From JBDRHL01 sp043816955 (GTDB lineage Bacteria > Planctomycetota > Phycisphaerae > Sedimentisphaerales > CAYZTY01), in NCBI GenBank assembly GCA_043816955.1, contig JBDRHL010000221.1:5406-69405 (forward strand): a DNA stretch of 64,000 nucleotides. Direction: 5' to 3'. Position 1 is the stretch's first letter, and the number at the start of each line of letters is the position of its first letter. This document shows positions 1 through 7,852 of the stretch, piece by piece. The position numbers and the translations under genes were made by a program. The notes below the pieces were generated by a model. The model saw nothing but the letters and a program-made list of their open reading frames with translations, did not search any database and had not been told where the DNA came from.

Positions 1-1
1 T

Positions 2-2113
2 CCTACATCGGGTCCATATAATACGACAGCCAATAGAGCGAATTATGAAGCTGATAATTACCCTAACGATTTCCCGGATGATAATGGCGATGTACTTGAG
101 GTCGGGTTTTATACCTTGTCTCCTGGTACCTATGATACATTTGACATGGGTGGTAACATAGCCGAACATGTCGAAGATTGGGATCCGAATTACATTCCAT
201 ACTATCGCGTTTATTATGGCGGGGCATGGAAATACAATGGAGCCGCTGAGTTAGCTTACGATACGGGATTTCATTTGCTGGTGCCTGAAGAAGCAAATGG
301 GCTTGTAGGCTTTAGGCTGGCAAGAACCCCCGATACCACTATGAAGTTCTTACCTGTACTTGATGTCAACAACGTGGCCGATACTCGGGTGGTTGACGGC
401 AACTACTGGGGTAGAGTAACTTACAAGTACGCGATAGGCCAATATGAAGTTACCAACGCTCAATATGCCGAATTTCTCAATGCCGTTGCAGCCAGTGATC
501 CGTATGGCTTGTATCACACAAATATGGGTGATGCGAACTATCCATACAGAGGTGGAATTACACAAACCGGGTCGTCCGGAAGCTACCAATACAAGGCTAT
601 TGGTGGGCGTGAACATATGCCGGTAAACTGGGTAAGCTGGCGATCAGCAGCACGTTTTGCCAACTGGATGCATAATGGTAAGGTAGATGAGCCCAATACT
701 ACCGAATACGGTGCCTATGATGCCAACACCTTTACTGGTACAGGCTGGGGCCATGATGATCAGAAAACGCATTATGTAGGAGCCAAGTACTGGATCCCAA
801 CACGCAATGAGTGGTATAAAGCAGCATACTACGGGGGCGGCAGTCTTAGTGCAAACTACTGGTCTTATCCGACAGAAAGCAATACTGCTCCTACAGCCGG
901 ACCTAATGACTCCACAGCCAACAGAGCAAATTATGACGCCGATAGCTGCCCTAACGATTTCCCGGATGCGAATGGCGATGTACTTGAGGTCGGGTTTTAT
1001 AGCTTGTCTCCTGGTCCCTATGATAATTTCGACATGGGTGGTAACATAGCCGAACATGTCGAAGACTGGGAACCAAATTACGTTCCATATTATCGCGTTT
1101 ATTGTGGCGGGGCATGGAAACACCTTAGTTCCGAGGAGTTAGCTTACAATACGGGATATCATCTAATGGTACCTGAAGATGCAAATGGGCTTATAGGCTT
1201 CAGGCTGGCAAAAGCCCTCGATACCGATATGAAGTTCGTATCTATACTTGATGCCAACAACGCGGCCGATACTCGGGTGGTTGACGGCAACTACTGGGGT
1301 GAAGTAAATTACGATTTCGCGATAGGCCAATATGAAGTTACCAACGCTCAATATGCCGAATTTCTCAATGCCGTTGCAGCCAGTGATCCGCGTGGCTTGT
1401 ATCACACAAATATGGGTGATTCAAATTATCCATACAGAGGCGGCATTATACGAACCGGATCGTCGGGAAGCTATGAATACAAGACTGCTAGCAAGCGTGA
1501 ACATTTGCCGGTAAACTGGGTAAGCTGGCGATCAGCAGCACGTTTTGCCAACTGGATGCATAATGGTAAGGTAGATGAGCCCAATACTACCGAATACGGT
1601 GCCTATGATGCCAACACCTTTACTGGTACAGAGTGGAACCATAATGATGTAGCGGCACATGACGCAAACGCCAAGTACTGGATCCCAACACGCCATGAGT
1701 GGTACAAAGCAGCATACTACAAGGGCGGCGATCCTAACGCAGGCTACTGGTCCTATCCGACAGAAAGCGATAGTGCTCCTACGCCCGGACCTAATGACTC
1801 CACAGCCAACAGAGCAAATTATGAAGCTGATAACTGCCCTAACGATTTCCGGGATGGGTATGGCGATGTAGTTGAGGTCGGGTTTTATAGCTTGTCTCCT
1901 GGTCCCTATGATACATTTGAGATAGGTGGTAACATAGCTGAACATGTTGAAGACTGGGAACCGAATTACACTCCATACTATCGCGTTTATTGTGGCGGGG
2001 CATGGAAATATAATGGAGCCGCTGAGTTAGCTTACGATACGGGATTTCATTTGCTGGTGCCTGAAGATGCAAATGGGCTTGTAGGCTTCAGATTAGCCAA
2101 AAAGCTTAACTAG
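2..2113 (+). CDS. Tandem-repeat SUMF1/FGE-like domain protein (5' end outside window)
   Basis: The frame is open from base 2, so the N-terminus lies outside the window; the ATG at 116 is internal. It encodes parts of at least three SUMF1 (formylglycine-generating-enzyme-like) domains, each about 296 residues. Each unit has the family landmarks: a GQYEVTNAQYAEFLN segment, PVNWVSWRSAARFANWM, YWIPTRHEWYKAAYY, MGGNIAEHVEDW and a closing GFRLAK. The family's usual RGGSW segment is replaced by Y(C)GGAWK, and the paired active-site cysteines of true FGE are not visible, so a structural or binding role is more likely than catalysis. Similar planctomycete proteins are often exported. The C-terminus ends soon after the last domain with no visible PEP-CTERM anchor. 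Function is inferred from the fold only. Confidence 0.75.
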   Translation, partial: PTSGPYNTTANRANYEADNYPNDFPDDNGDVLEVGFYTLSPGTYDTFDMGGNIAEHVEDWDPNYIPYYRVYYGGAWKYNGAAELAYDTGFHLLVPEEANGLVGFRLARTPDTTMKFLPVLDVNNVADTRVVDGNYWGRVTYKYAIGQYEVTNAQYAEFLNAVAASDPYGLYHTNMGDANYPYRGGITQTGSSGSYQYKAIGGREHMPVNWVSWRSAARFANWMHNGKVDEPNTTEYGAYDANTFTGTGWGHDDQKTHYVGAKYWIPTRNEWYKAAYYGGGSLSANYWSYPTESNTAPTAGPNDSTANRANYDADSCPNDFPDANGDVLEVGFYSLSPGPYDNFDMGGNIAEHVEDWEPNYVPYYRVYCGGAWKHLSSEELAYNTGYHLMVPEDANGLIGFRLAKALDTDMKFVSILDANNAADTRVVDGNYWGEVNYDFAIGQYEVTNAQYAEFLNAVAASDPRGLYHTNMGDSNYPYRGGIIRTGSSGSYEYKTASKREHLPVNWVSWRSAARFANWMHNGKVDEPNTTEYGAYDANTFTGTEWNHNDVAAHDANAKYWIPTRHEWYKAAYYKGGDPNAGYWSYPTESDSAPTPGPNDSTANRANYEADNCPNDFRDGYGDVVEVGFYSLSPGPYDTFEIGGNIAEHVEDWEPNYTPYYRVYCGGAWKYNGAAELAYDTGFHLLVPEDANGLVGFRLAKKLN
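2..2113 (+). repeat. Near-identical tandem repeat, unit about 888 bp
   Basis: The same DNA recurs at a spacing of 888 bp (296 codons): for example ggttgacggcaactactggg at 391 and again at 1279. Long stretches of the two complete units are identical at nucleotide level while others differ in clusters, as expected from recent duplication plus local divergence or gene conversion. The left unit is cut by the window edge, so the true copy number may be higher. Confidence 0.85.
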
Positions 2114-2199
2114 TTTTTGAGACTTAAAGATATATTTTACTTAGCTTGAGTTTTTGTATCGAAAAAGTTTTGAGTGAACGAATGGACAGTATGTCTTAC

Positions 2200-2229
2200 A
2201 GCAGAGGCTCGGTGAGCCGGGCCTCTGCT
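2200..2229 (+). terminator. Hairpin, possible terminator after the SUMF1 repeat gene
   Basis: agcagaggc at 2200-2208 pairs with gcctctgct at 2221-2229, giving a 9-bp G+C-rich stem about 90 bp after the stop of the repeat protein and just before the GH36-like gene. The bases after it (atttatag) are A+T rich but not a T run, so intrinsic termination is plausible rather than certain. Confidence 0.45.
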
Positions 2230-2248
2230 ATTTATAGTCATACGGATT

Positions 2249-4249
2249 ATGAGGAAAGATAGCGTGTCAACTAAGGACTTGGATACCGGTATTTCAAACG
2301 GTTGGCATATCGCAGCTTCTATAGGAACGGTCCATTGGAGTATGTCTGGTATATGTTTCAATGCTGAACATCTTATCAGCGGACTCGTTATCAAAAATAA
2401 ACGCGTTTATTTACCTGTGATAGGGATTGATCATTCTGAATCCGGATGGCTGATGATGCTGGCTAATAAAGAAGTGCGGTTAAGCCTTGATTTTGTAATC
2501 AGGGATAATTATTGCCTTGAGTGTTCCGCAGAACTTGAAATCAAAGAGCAAGTGCCCTTGGCAATTGAGTCTGTTATTATAGCTGCTTTGGATTCTTGCT
2601 GTCCGCAAAGCCGGATTGATCTCGACAGCCATGTCGGAACATACCGGGTACTAGCTACTACTTTTGATATGTTAGGCGGCTCAAGACCGTGGGTGAGATC
2701 TCAGACAAGAGAACAAGATGGAGATATGCCCGGTGATTATGCAGATATGGTTGGTGCAATCTGGTCGACTGAGAGTCGCAACACTCTGATTGTCGGTACT
2801 GTGGGGAATTCAGATTTTCCTTTGAGTTTGGAGTGGGTGGATAAGCATACCGAAAAAGAAACTGTAAGTATTGAGCGTCAGATTAACCTTATTTATCAGC
2901 CCGGCGCAAAGGCATCACTTGGATCGATTGTATTTCAGCATGGTAAAGATCTTACTGCTGGTTTGAGTGAATATGCAGAACGTTATTTTAAGCCACGAAG
3001 ACCTAGTTCATTCAGGATTACCGGCTGGAATACCTGGGATTATTACACCGGTCACCCAACCATGGAAGATGTATTGGAAAACATGGAAGCAATTCGAGAA
3101 AATCCCGGGCTAAGTGAACGAATAAAAATAATCTGTATTGATATGGGGTGGTATAATCGCGTAGGAGACTACAGGGCTAATATCGATTTCTGCTCTGATC
3201 GTAGCAAAGTCGCACAGATTATCAGTGCCAAAGGTTTTGTTCCGGGGATATGGACGATTCCTTTGGGAGTTGGACCTGATACTGCCATAGCCAAACGTCA
3301 CACTGACTGGTTGATTTGTGATAGTCAGAATCAGCCTGTAAATGTTATGGCTGAGAATGAGCCTACATATTGCCTCGATGTGACAGTCCCTGCGGTTCAG
3401 GAGCATCTGCTAAACATATTCAGCAAAATGAGGGAGGAAGGTTTCGGATATTTCAAACTGGACTTTTTGCGATATGCATATAAAAGGGCTGAGGTTTCAC
3501 TGCATGATCCCTCCGTCAGTCGACAGCAAATAGTTCGCAAGGCCCTGGAGATAATTCGTCAGGCTGTTGGTGATGAGAGTATAATTATGGCTAGTGCAGG
3601 GGGTGTGTTTGAAGCGGCACAGGGTATCGTTGATGCTGTTCGCGTAGCAAATGATGTAAAGATTTACTGGAGTAATTTTCAACATTGTGCCAGCCAGATA
3701 GCCCACCGGTTCTGGTCACATGGTAATCTTTGGATAAATGATCCCGACTTTCTTGTGGTTCGTGGTATTGACACGGCGGATTTGTCAGAAGAACGGTACA
3801 TATGCCCATTTTCGAAAGAACATGAACCTTTTGCTTTCATATCAGGTACGCCCGCGACACTTAATGAGGTTCAGGTATGGGCATCTGTTCAGATAATCTC
3901 AGGCGGCCCTTTGATGTTGTCAGATAGAATTGCCAAGCTTAAAAGAAATGGATTGGAGATAATTGAGAAAATCTTCCAATACCATAGTCCTGCATGTTTT
4001 GTGCCGCTTGACCTAATGCACCGTTCGGCACCATGTGTTTGGGCCAGAGATGATTCAAAACAAGGGTTTGCTAGCGGCAAGTACGATATGATTGCGATAT
4101 TCAATTGGGAAGAGGAATCCCGGACAATCGATCTGTCGAGATGGAATTTCGCCCGCAAATGGTACAGCATTTGGGATGAAACCCAGGTAGAAATCGGCAG
4201 GCAGATAGAGATTCCCCAACGTAGTGTTATGTTGTTAAAAACAGTTTGA
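2249..4249 (+). CDS. GH36-like alpha-galactosidase family protein
   Basis: A 666-residue protein with an N-terminal beta-rich region (about 1-250) and a TIM-barrel glycosidase domain starting near ITGWNTWDYY. YFKLDFLRYA carries the K-x-D nucleophile signature of clan GH-D (GH27/GH36). VRVANDVKIYW likely holds the acid/base aspartate, and NDPDFLVVRG is a further family landmark. A short C-terminal beta domain follows. The likely role is hydrolysis of an alpha-linked galactoside or related glycoside; exact specificity cannot be told. No signal peptide is obvious. An in-frame GTG at 2264 preceded by gaggaaag is a credible alternative start. The gene is separated from the downstream operon by an insertion sequence. 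Confidence 0.75.
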   Translation: MRKDSVSTKDLDTGISNGWHIAASIGTVHWSMSGICFNAEHLISGLVIKNKRVYLPVIGIDHSESGWLMMLANKEVRLSLDFVIRDNYCLECSAELEIKEQVPLAIESVIIAALDSCCPQSRIDLDSHVGTYRVLATTFDMLGGSRPWVRSQTREQDGDMPGDYADMVGAIWSTESRNTLIVGTVGNSDFPLSLEWVDKHTEKETVSIERQINLIYQPGAKASLGSIVFQHGKDLTAGLSEYAERYFKPRRPSSFRITGWNTWDYYTGHPTMEDVLENMEAIRENPGLSERIKIICIDMGWYNRVGDYRANIDFCSDRSKVAQIISAKGFVPGIWTIPLGVGPDTAIAKRHTDWLICDSQNQPVNVMAENEPTYCLDVTVPAVQEHLLNIFSKMREEGFGYFKLDFLRYAYKRAEVSLHDPSVSRQQIVRKALEIIRQAVGDESIIMASAGGVFEAAQGIVDAVRVANDVKIYWSNFQHCASQIAHRFWSHGNLWINDPDFLVVRGIDTADLSEERYICPFSKEHEPFAFISGTPATLNEVQVWASVQIISGGPLMLSDRIAKLKRNGLEIIEKIFQYHSPACFVPLDLMHRSAPCVWARDDSKQGFASGKYDMIAIFNWEEESRTIDLSRWNFARKWYSIWDETQVEIGRQIEIPQRSVMLLKTV

Positions 4250-4271
4250 TTGGATTTTTATTAAAGAATGA

Positions 4272-4295
4272 TTTAGATCTGCACTTTCCAAAAAA
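4272..4295. repeat. Left target duplication (tttagat) and left inverted repeat of the IS
   Basis: Target copy 4272-4278; terminal inverted repeat 4279-4295, matching the right end over 17 bp. Confidence 0.85.
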
Positions 4296-5758
4296 ATTAC
4301 GTTAGTTTAGCTCTTTAACAACTGATACTGTAAATAAAAATGGCTCATCCTTCCGATTTGTCTAATAGAACATAAAGACATATTAGGAAAGGAGAGCCAA
4401 TGTTCACTAAATGGATTTTCCCAGACAGCTGGCAAATAATGACAATCGCTATCTGCTCTGTACTGCATCAACGCTCGGCATGGCGAATGAGTATAATCTT
4501 CGCTGGTATTGTCTTTGCCAAAGGCAGAAAAACCATAACAAGCTGGTTCCGGGCTGCCGGTATTACCGAACGTTACAAAGCATTCTACTATTTTATCGGC
4601 TCGATTGGACAAAAAACTGAAATAATCGCAACAGTACTGTTTGAAATTATGATAAAGCTCGTTTACAAAAACCAAGACAGAGTCCTTATGGCTATTGATG
4701 ACAGCCCTACAAAAAGATACGGCCCCAAAGTTGCCGGGGCAGGCATCCATCGCAACCCCACTGTCGGCCCTGATGGGGCAAAGTTCATCTATGGCCATAT
4801 CTGGGTAACGCTGTCGGCTCTGGCCCGTCATAAGCTGTGGGGAACTATCGGATTGCCGCTTTTGGCTAAGATGTATATCCGGGTTAATGATGTCAAATCT
4901 GTTCCGAAAGCTTATAAAATCAGGTTTCAAAACAAGCTTGTCCAGGCAGCAGAACTTGTAAAATGGGCTCAAAAGTGCTGCAAACGCATTGGAAAAGAGC
5001 TTTGGATTGTTACCGATGGCGGTTTCATCAAGGCCGGATTTCTCAAGCCCGTGATAACAATGGGAGTAACCATTATTACAAGATTGCGAAAAGACGCAGC
5101 TTTGCATGCGATTGTTAAGCCGGTTAAAAAACGAAAACGCGGCAGACCGAGAAAATACGGCAAACGCATTTACCTTCAGGATGAAGTAGCCAAAAGACAG
5201 GGCTGGTTTTCGATAAATGTAACGCCTTATGGCAAAAAGGAAACCAAAAAGGTCAAGATTTTTAAGGCAACATACAAGCCAGCCGGCGGAGAGGTGCTGG
5301 TTTTGATTGTTCGGGAAGATAAAAACTCGTGGCGGGCGTTTATGTGCACCAACCTTTCGGCCGCCGCCGAGCAGATACTTGAAGCAGTTGCGGATAGATT
5401 TGCCATTGAACAGAACTTTCATGATCTCAAGGAGATTGAAGGAACCGGACAGCAGCAGGTTCGCAACTTCTGGGCTAATGTCGGTGCGTTTCATTTGAAT
5501 ATGTGGATGCATACGATGGTTGAATTGTGGTCTTGGGAAAAGAGGGCTTCTGTTATATGCGACCGTAGCGACAGCCCCTGGGACGACATTGAACGCAGGC
5601 CATCTCATGCTGACCGATGTCAGGCGTTGCGTCGAGCGGTTTTGAGTAAAACATTTTTTGAGATTTCTGGTCATAGCCGTAAAAACCGAAAAATCTTGCG
5701 GCAGTTTTATAAGCTAATGAAACTGGCCGCTTAATAATCTATTTTTTGGAAAGTGCAG
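4279..5758 (+). mobile_element. Complete insertion sequence, 1480 bp, with inverted repeats and 7-bp target duplication
   Basis: The ends are perfect 17-bp inverted repeats: ctgcactttccaaaaaa at 4279-4295, and its reverse complement ending at 5758. The element is bracketed by the direct repeat tttagat (4272-4278 and 5759-5765), a target duplication that marks a fairly recent insertion. It carries one intact transposase gene. The right-hand target copy abuts the ATG of the next gene at 5766, so the element landed just in front of an operon gene. The family is IS4/IS701-like by its DDE motifs; a tighter assignment would need comparison with an IS collection. Confidence 0.9.
4400..5734 (+). CDS. 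DDE transposase of the insertion sequence
   Basis: This 444-residue transposase appears intact. The three acidic positions of an RNase-H-fold DDE enzyme are recognisable: MAIDDSPTKRYG near residue 99, IVTDGGF near 213, and RFAIEQNFHDLKEIEG near 338. A basic KKRKRGRPRKYGKR patch near 240 resembles an AT-hook. agga(aa)ggag just before the ATG is a good ribosome-binding site. The enzyme would cut and join the 17-bp ends. The architecture fits the IS4/IS701 (DDE_5-like) group common in planctomycetes. A 455-codon frame on the opposite strand is a shadow of this gene. Confidence 0.9.
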   Translation: MFTKWIFPDSWQIMTIAICSVLHQRSAWRMSIIFAGIVFAKGRKTITSWFRAAGITERYKAFYYFIGSIGQKTEIIATVLFEIMIKLVYKNQDRVLMAIDDSPTKRYGPKVAGAGIHRNPTVGPDGAKFIYGHIWVTLSALARHKLWGTIGLPLLAKMYIRVNDVKSVPKAYKIRFQNKLVQAAELVKWAQKCCKRIGKELWIVTDGGFIKAGFLKPVITMGVTIITRLRKDAALHAIVKPVKKRKRGRPRKYGKRIYLQDEVAKRQGWFSINVTPYGKKETKKVKIFKATYKPAGGEVLVLIVREDKNSWRAFMCTNLSAAAEQILEAVADRFAIEQNFHDLKEIEGTGQQQVRNFWANVGAFHLNMWMHTMVELWSWEKRASVICDRSDSPWDDIERRPSHADRCQALRRAVLSKTFFEISGHSRKNRKILRQFYKLMKLAA

Positions 5759-5765
5759 TTTAGAT
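5741..5765. repeat. Right inverted repeat and right target duplication (tttagat)
   Basis: The inverted repeat ends at 5758 and the target copy is 5759-5765. The ggaaag inside the repeat (5748-5753) lies 12 nt before the ATG at 5766 and could act as a ribosome-binding site for the next gene. Confidence 0.85.
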
Positions 5766-7118
5766 ATGTTTAACATAAAAAACGAAAAGCAGTTGTTTAT
5801 AGACGACTTGTTGATTGAAGAACATCAAGGCCTGTCGTTTACCGTAAATCGCCCAGTTAAAACATATAACAAGATTTTAACAGCGACCCAGCCATGGGAA
5901 AGCTGGATGATTGGGCCATGGTGTACCATTATCGAAGATGATGGTATTTATCAGATGTGGTACGAATCATATTTCATGGATGAAAATAACAAGAGGACAG
6001 GCAGGCTTTGTTATGCGGAGTCCGAGGATGGCCTGAATTGGAAAAAACCGGTGCTTAATCTTGTGCCTTTTGATGGTTCCACTGCCAACAATATTGTTTA
6101 TCCGCTACAAGGAAACTTTTATCACGGCGGTACAGTATTCAAGGACCCGGTAGGAAAGCCACAGGAAAGGTACAAGATTATTTATTTGATCGAGGGCAAG
6201 GGATTCGATTGCGTATGTGGTGCGTTTTCACCTGATGGTTTACGTTGGAAAACATATCAATCCAATCCGTTGCTTCGTATCAGAAGTGATACTCAAAATG
6301 TCTGTTTCTGGGATGACAGGCTTGCCAAATATGTGTGCTTCGTGCGACTTAATATGCCGCTTCATGACCCGAATATAATAAGGACGATTGGCCGAAGCGA
6401 AACAGAGAATTTTGAAGATTGGCCCGATGCCGATCCGATTCTTTGCTTCAATGACCAGGATCCACCGGACGTGGACTTGTATAATTCGGCTGCTTTTAAG
6501 TATCCTTATGCTCCAGAAGCATATTTCATGTTCACGAGTCTTTTCCACCATAAAGCCGACACACTTGATGTTCAACTGGCAGTCAGTCGTGATGGGATAT
6601 CCTGGAAACGCCCCGATCGCAAACCTTTTCTTCCGCTCGGAGCCGAGGGAACATTTGACAGCAAAATGATTCATACATGTGTAGGGCAAATAAGAAAAGG
6701 AGATGAGTACTGGATTTTCTATCGCGGCACCGACAGAAAACATAGTGAACATGTGACAAATATGAGTTACGGGGGGATAATCAGCAAGGCGGTTCTGCGG
6801 TTGGACGGTTTTATGTCTTTAGATGCTCAAGACCAAGGCTATTTTCTTACAAAACCGATAGTCTTTGAGGGGACTAAGTTGGAACTTAATTACCAGACAG
6901 CCGGTGACGGTCATATTACTGTTGGGTTGTGCGATGAAAGGGGTGAACCGTTCAATGGTTATGCTTCAGCTGAATGTAATCTTATCAAAGGTGACAAAAC
7001 TGCCGCTGCCGTTTCATGGGGCGGCAAAAATGATGTTTCAAAGCTGTCAAGCCGCGTGGTACGGGTTAGATTTATTTTTAATAAGAGCAAATTGTATAGT
7101 TTTAAATTCTCGTCTTAA
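5766..7118 (+). CDS. Beta-propeller glycoside-hydrolase-like protein (GH32/GH43/GH130-type fold)
   Basis: A 450-residue protein with no signal peptide. It opens with KQLFIDDLLIEEHQGLSFTVNRP and continues with repeated blades such as EDDGIYQMWYES, CYAESEDGLNWKKP, CGAFSPDGLRWKTY and AVSRDGISWKRP. This S-x-DG-x-x-W pattern is typical of five-bladed propeller glycosidases related to GH32, GH43 and GH130, and of many uncharacterised planctomycete proteins annotated as sucrose-hydrolase-like. A C-terminal beta-sandwich (about 370-450) follows. Catalytic acids were not assigned with confidence. The ATG sits directly after the target duplication of the IS, so its original leader has been displaced. 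Confidence 0.6.
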   Translation: MFNIKNEKQLFIDDLLIEEHQGLSFTVNRPVKTYNKILTATQPWESWMIGPWCTIIEDDGIYQMWYESYFMDENNKRTGRLCYAESEDGLNWKKPVLNLVPFDGSTANNIVYPLQGNFYHGGTVFKDPVGKPQERYKIIYLIEGKGFDCVCGAFSPDGLRWKTYQSNPLLRIRSDTQNVCFWDDRLAKYVCFVRLNMPLHDPNIIRTIGRSETENFEDWPDADPILCFNDQDPPDVDLYNSAAFKYPYAPEAYFMFTSLFHHKADTLDVQLAVSRDGISWKRPDRKPFLPLGAEGTFDSKMIHTCVGQIRKGDEYWIFYRGTDRKHSEHVTNMSYGGIISKAVLRLDGFMSLDAQDQGYFLTKPIVFEGTKLELNYQTAGDGHITVGLCDERGEPFNGYASAECNLIKGDKTAAAVSWGGKNDVSKLSSRVVRVRFIFNKSKLYSFKFSS

Positions 7119-7135
7119 AGTACGAAGAAAAGATT

Positions 7136-7852
7136 ATGGGCAACAAACATGAAATAATGGTAAATAGTATCGGGATGAAGCTTGTTCTGGTCAAGGCAGG
7201 TAAATTTATTATGGGGTCATCCATTGAGGAATATGGCCGTGATAGTGATGAAGGACCCCAACATGAAGTGACGCTGACGAAAGACTTTTTTATCGGTGTA
7301 TGCCAGGTTACACAGGAACAATATCAGAAGGTAATGGGTGAAAACTTCAGCAAGTTTAAATGTCCTGAAAACCCCGTAGAAATGGTAAACAAGTACGAAG
7401 CGGAGTTGTTTTGTGAACGTTTATCTCAAGCAGAAGGTCTCAATTATAAACTTCCAACAGAGGCACAATGGGAATACGCTTGCCGGGCAGGCAGCGATTC
7501 ATTGTATTGTTCAGGAGATGATCTGAAAAAAGTACGAGAATATGCATGGTTTGCTGATAATTCAGGAAATAAACCACACCCTGTTGGACTGAGAAAAGCC
7601 AACGCATGGGGTATAAATGACATGCACGGTAATGTTTGGGAGTGGTGTCAGGATAAATGGGATCAAAATGGTTATTGTTCAGAGGATTCAATTGATCCTG
7701 TTGGCACATTAGGTTATACAGATGTGATTCGCGGGGGGTGTTTTCATTGTAAACTACGGGCTCTTAGGAGTGCAAAACGGTTCGGCTACTATGCCGGCGG
7801 AAGATTTTACAGTATAGGTTTAAGGATAGTCTATGAATGTGTATATGATTGA
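7136..7852 (+). CDS. SUMF1/FGE-like domain protein
   Basis: This 238-residue single-domain SUMF1 protein shows IGMKLVLVKAGKFIMGSS, the HEVTLTKDFFIGVCQVTQEQYQKVMG segment, KLPTEAQWEYACRAG, NDMHGNVWEWCQDKW, VIRGGCFHC and GLRIV, in family order. In FGE the region after RGG carries two active-site cysteines; here GGCFHC keeps a cysteine at the first position but the second appears to be leucine, so formylglycine-generating activity is doubtful. No sulfatase is visible in this window. The 3' end overlaps the symporter gene by 20 bp, which implies translational coupling. The role in the operon is unknown. Confidence 0.8.
   Translation: MGNKHEIMVNSIGMKLVLVKAGKFIMGSSIEEYGRDSDEGPQHEVTLTKDFFIGVCQVTQEQYQKVMGENFSKFKCPENPVEMVNKYEAELFCERLSQAEGLNYKLPTEAQWEYACRAGSDSLYCSGDDLKKVREYAWFADNSGNKPHPVGLRKANAWGINDMHGNVWEWCQDKWDQNGYCSEDSIDPVGTLGYTDVIRGGCFHCKLRALRSAKRFGYYAGGRFYSIGLRIVYECVYD

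Noticed and set aside
4307..5674. 455-codon frame on the minus strand
   Set aside because: Fully antisense to the intact transposase; no family features and no ribosome-binding site.
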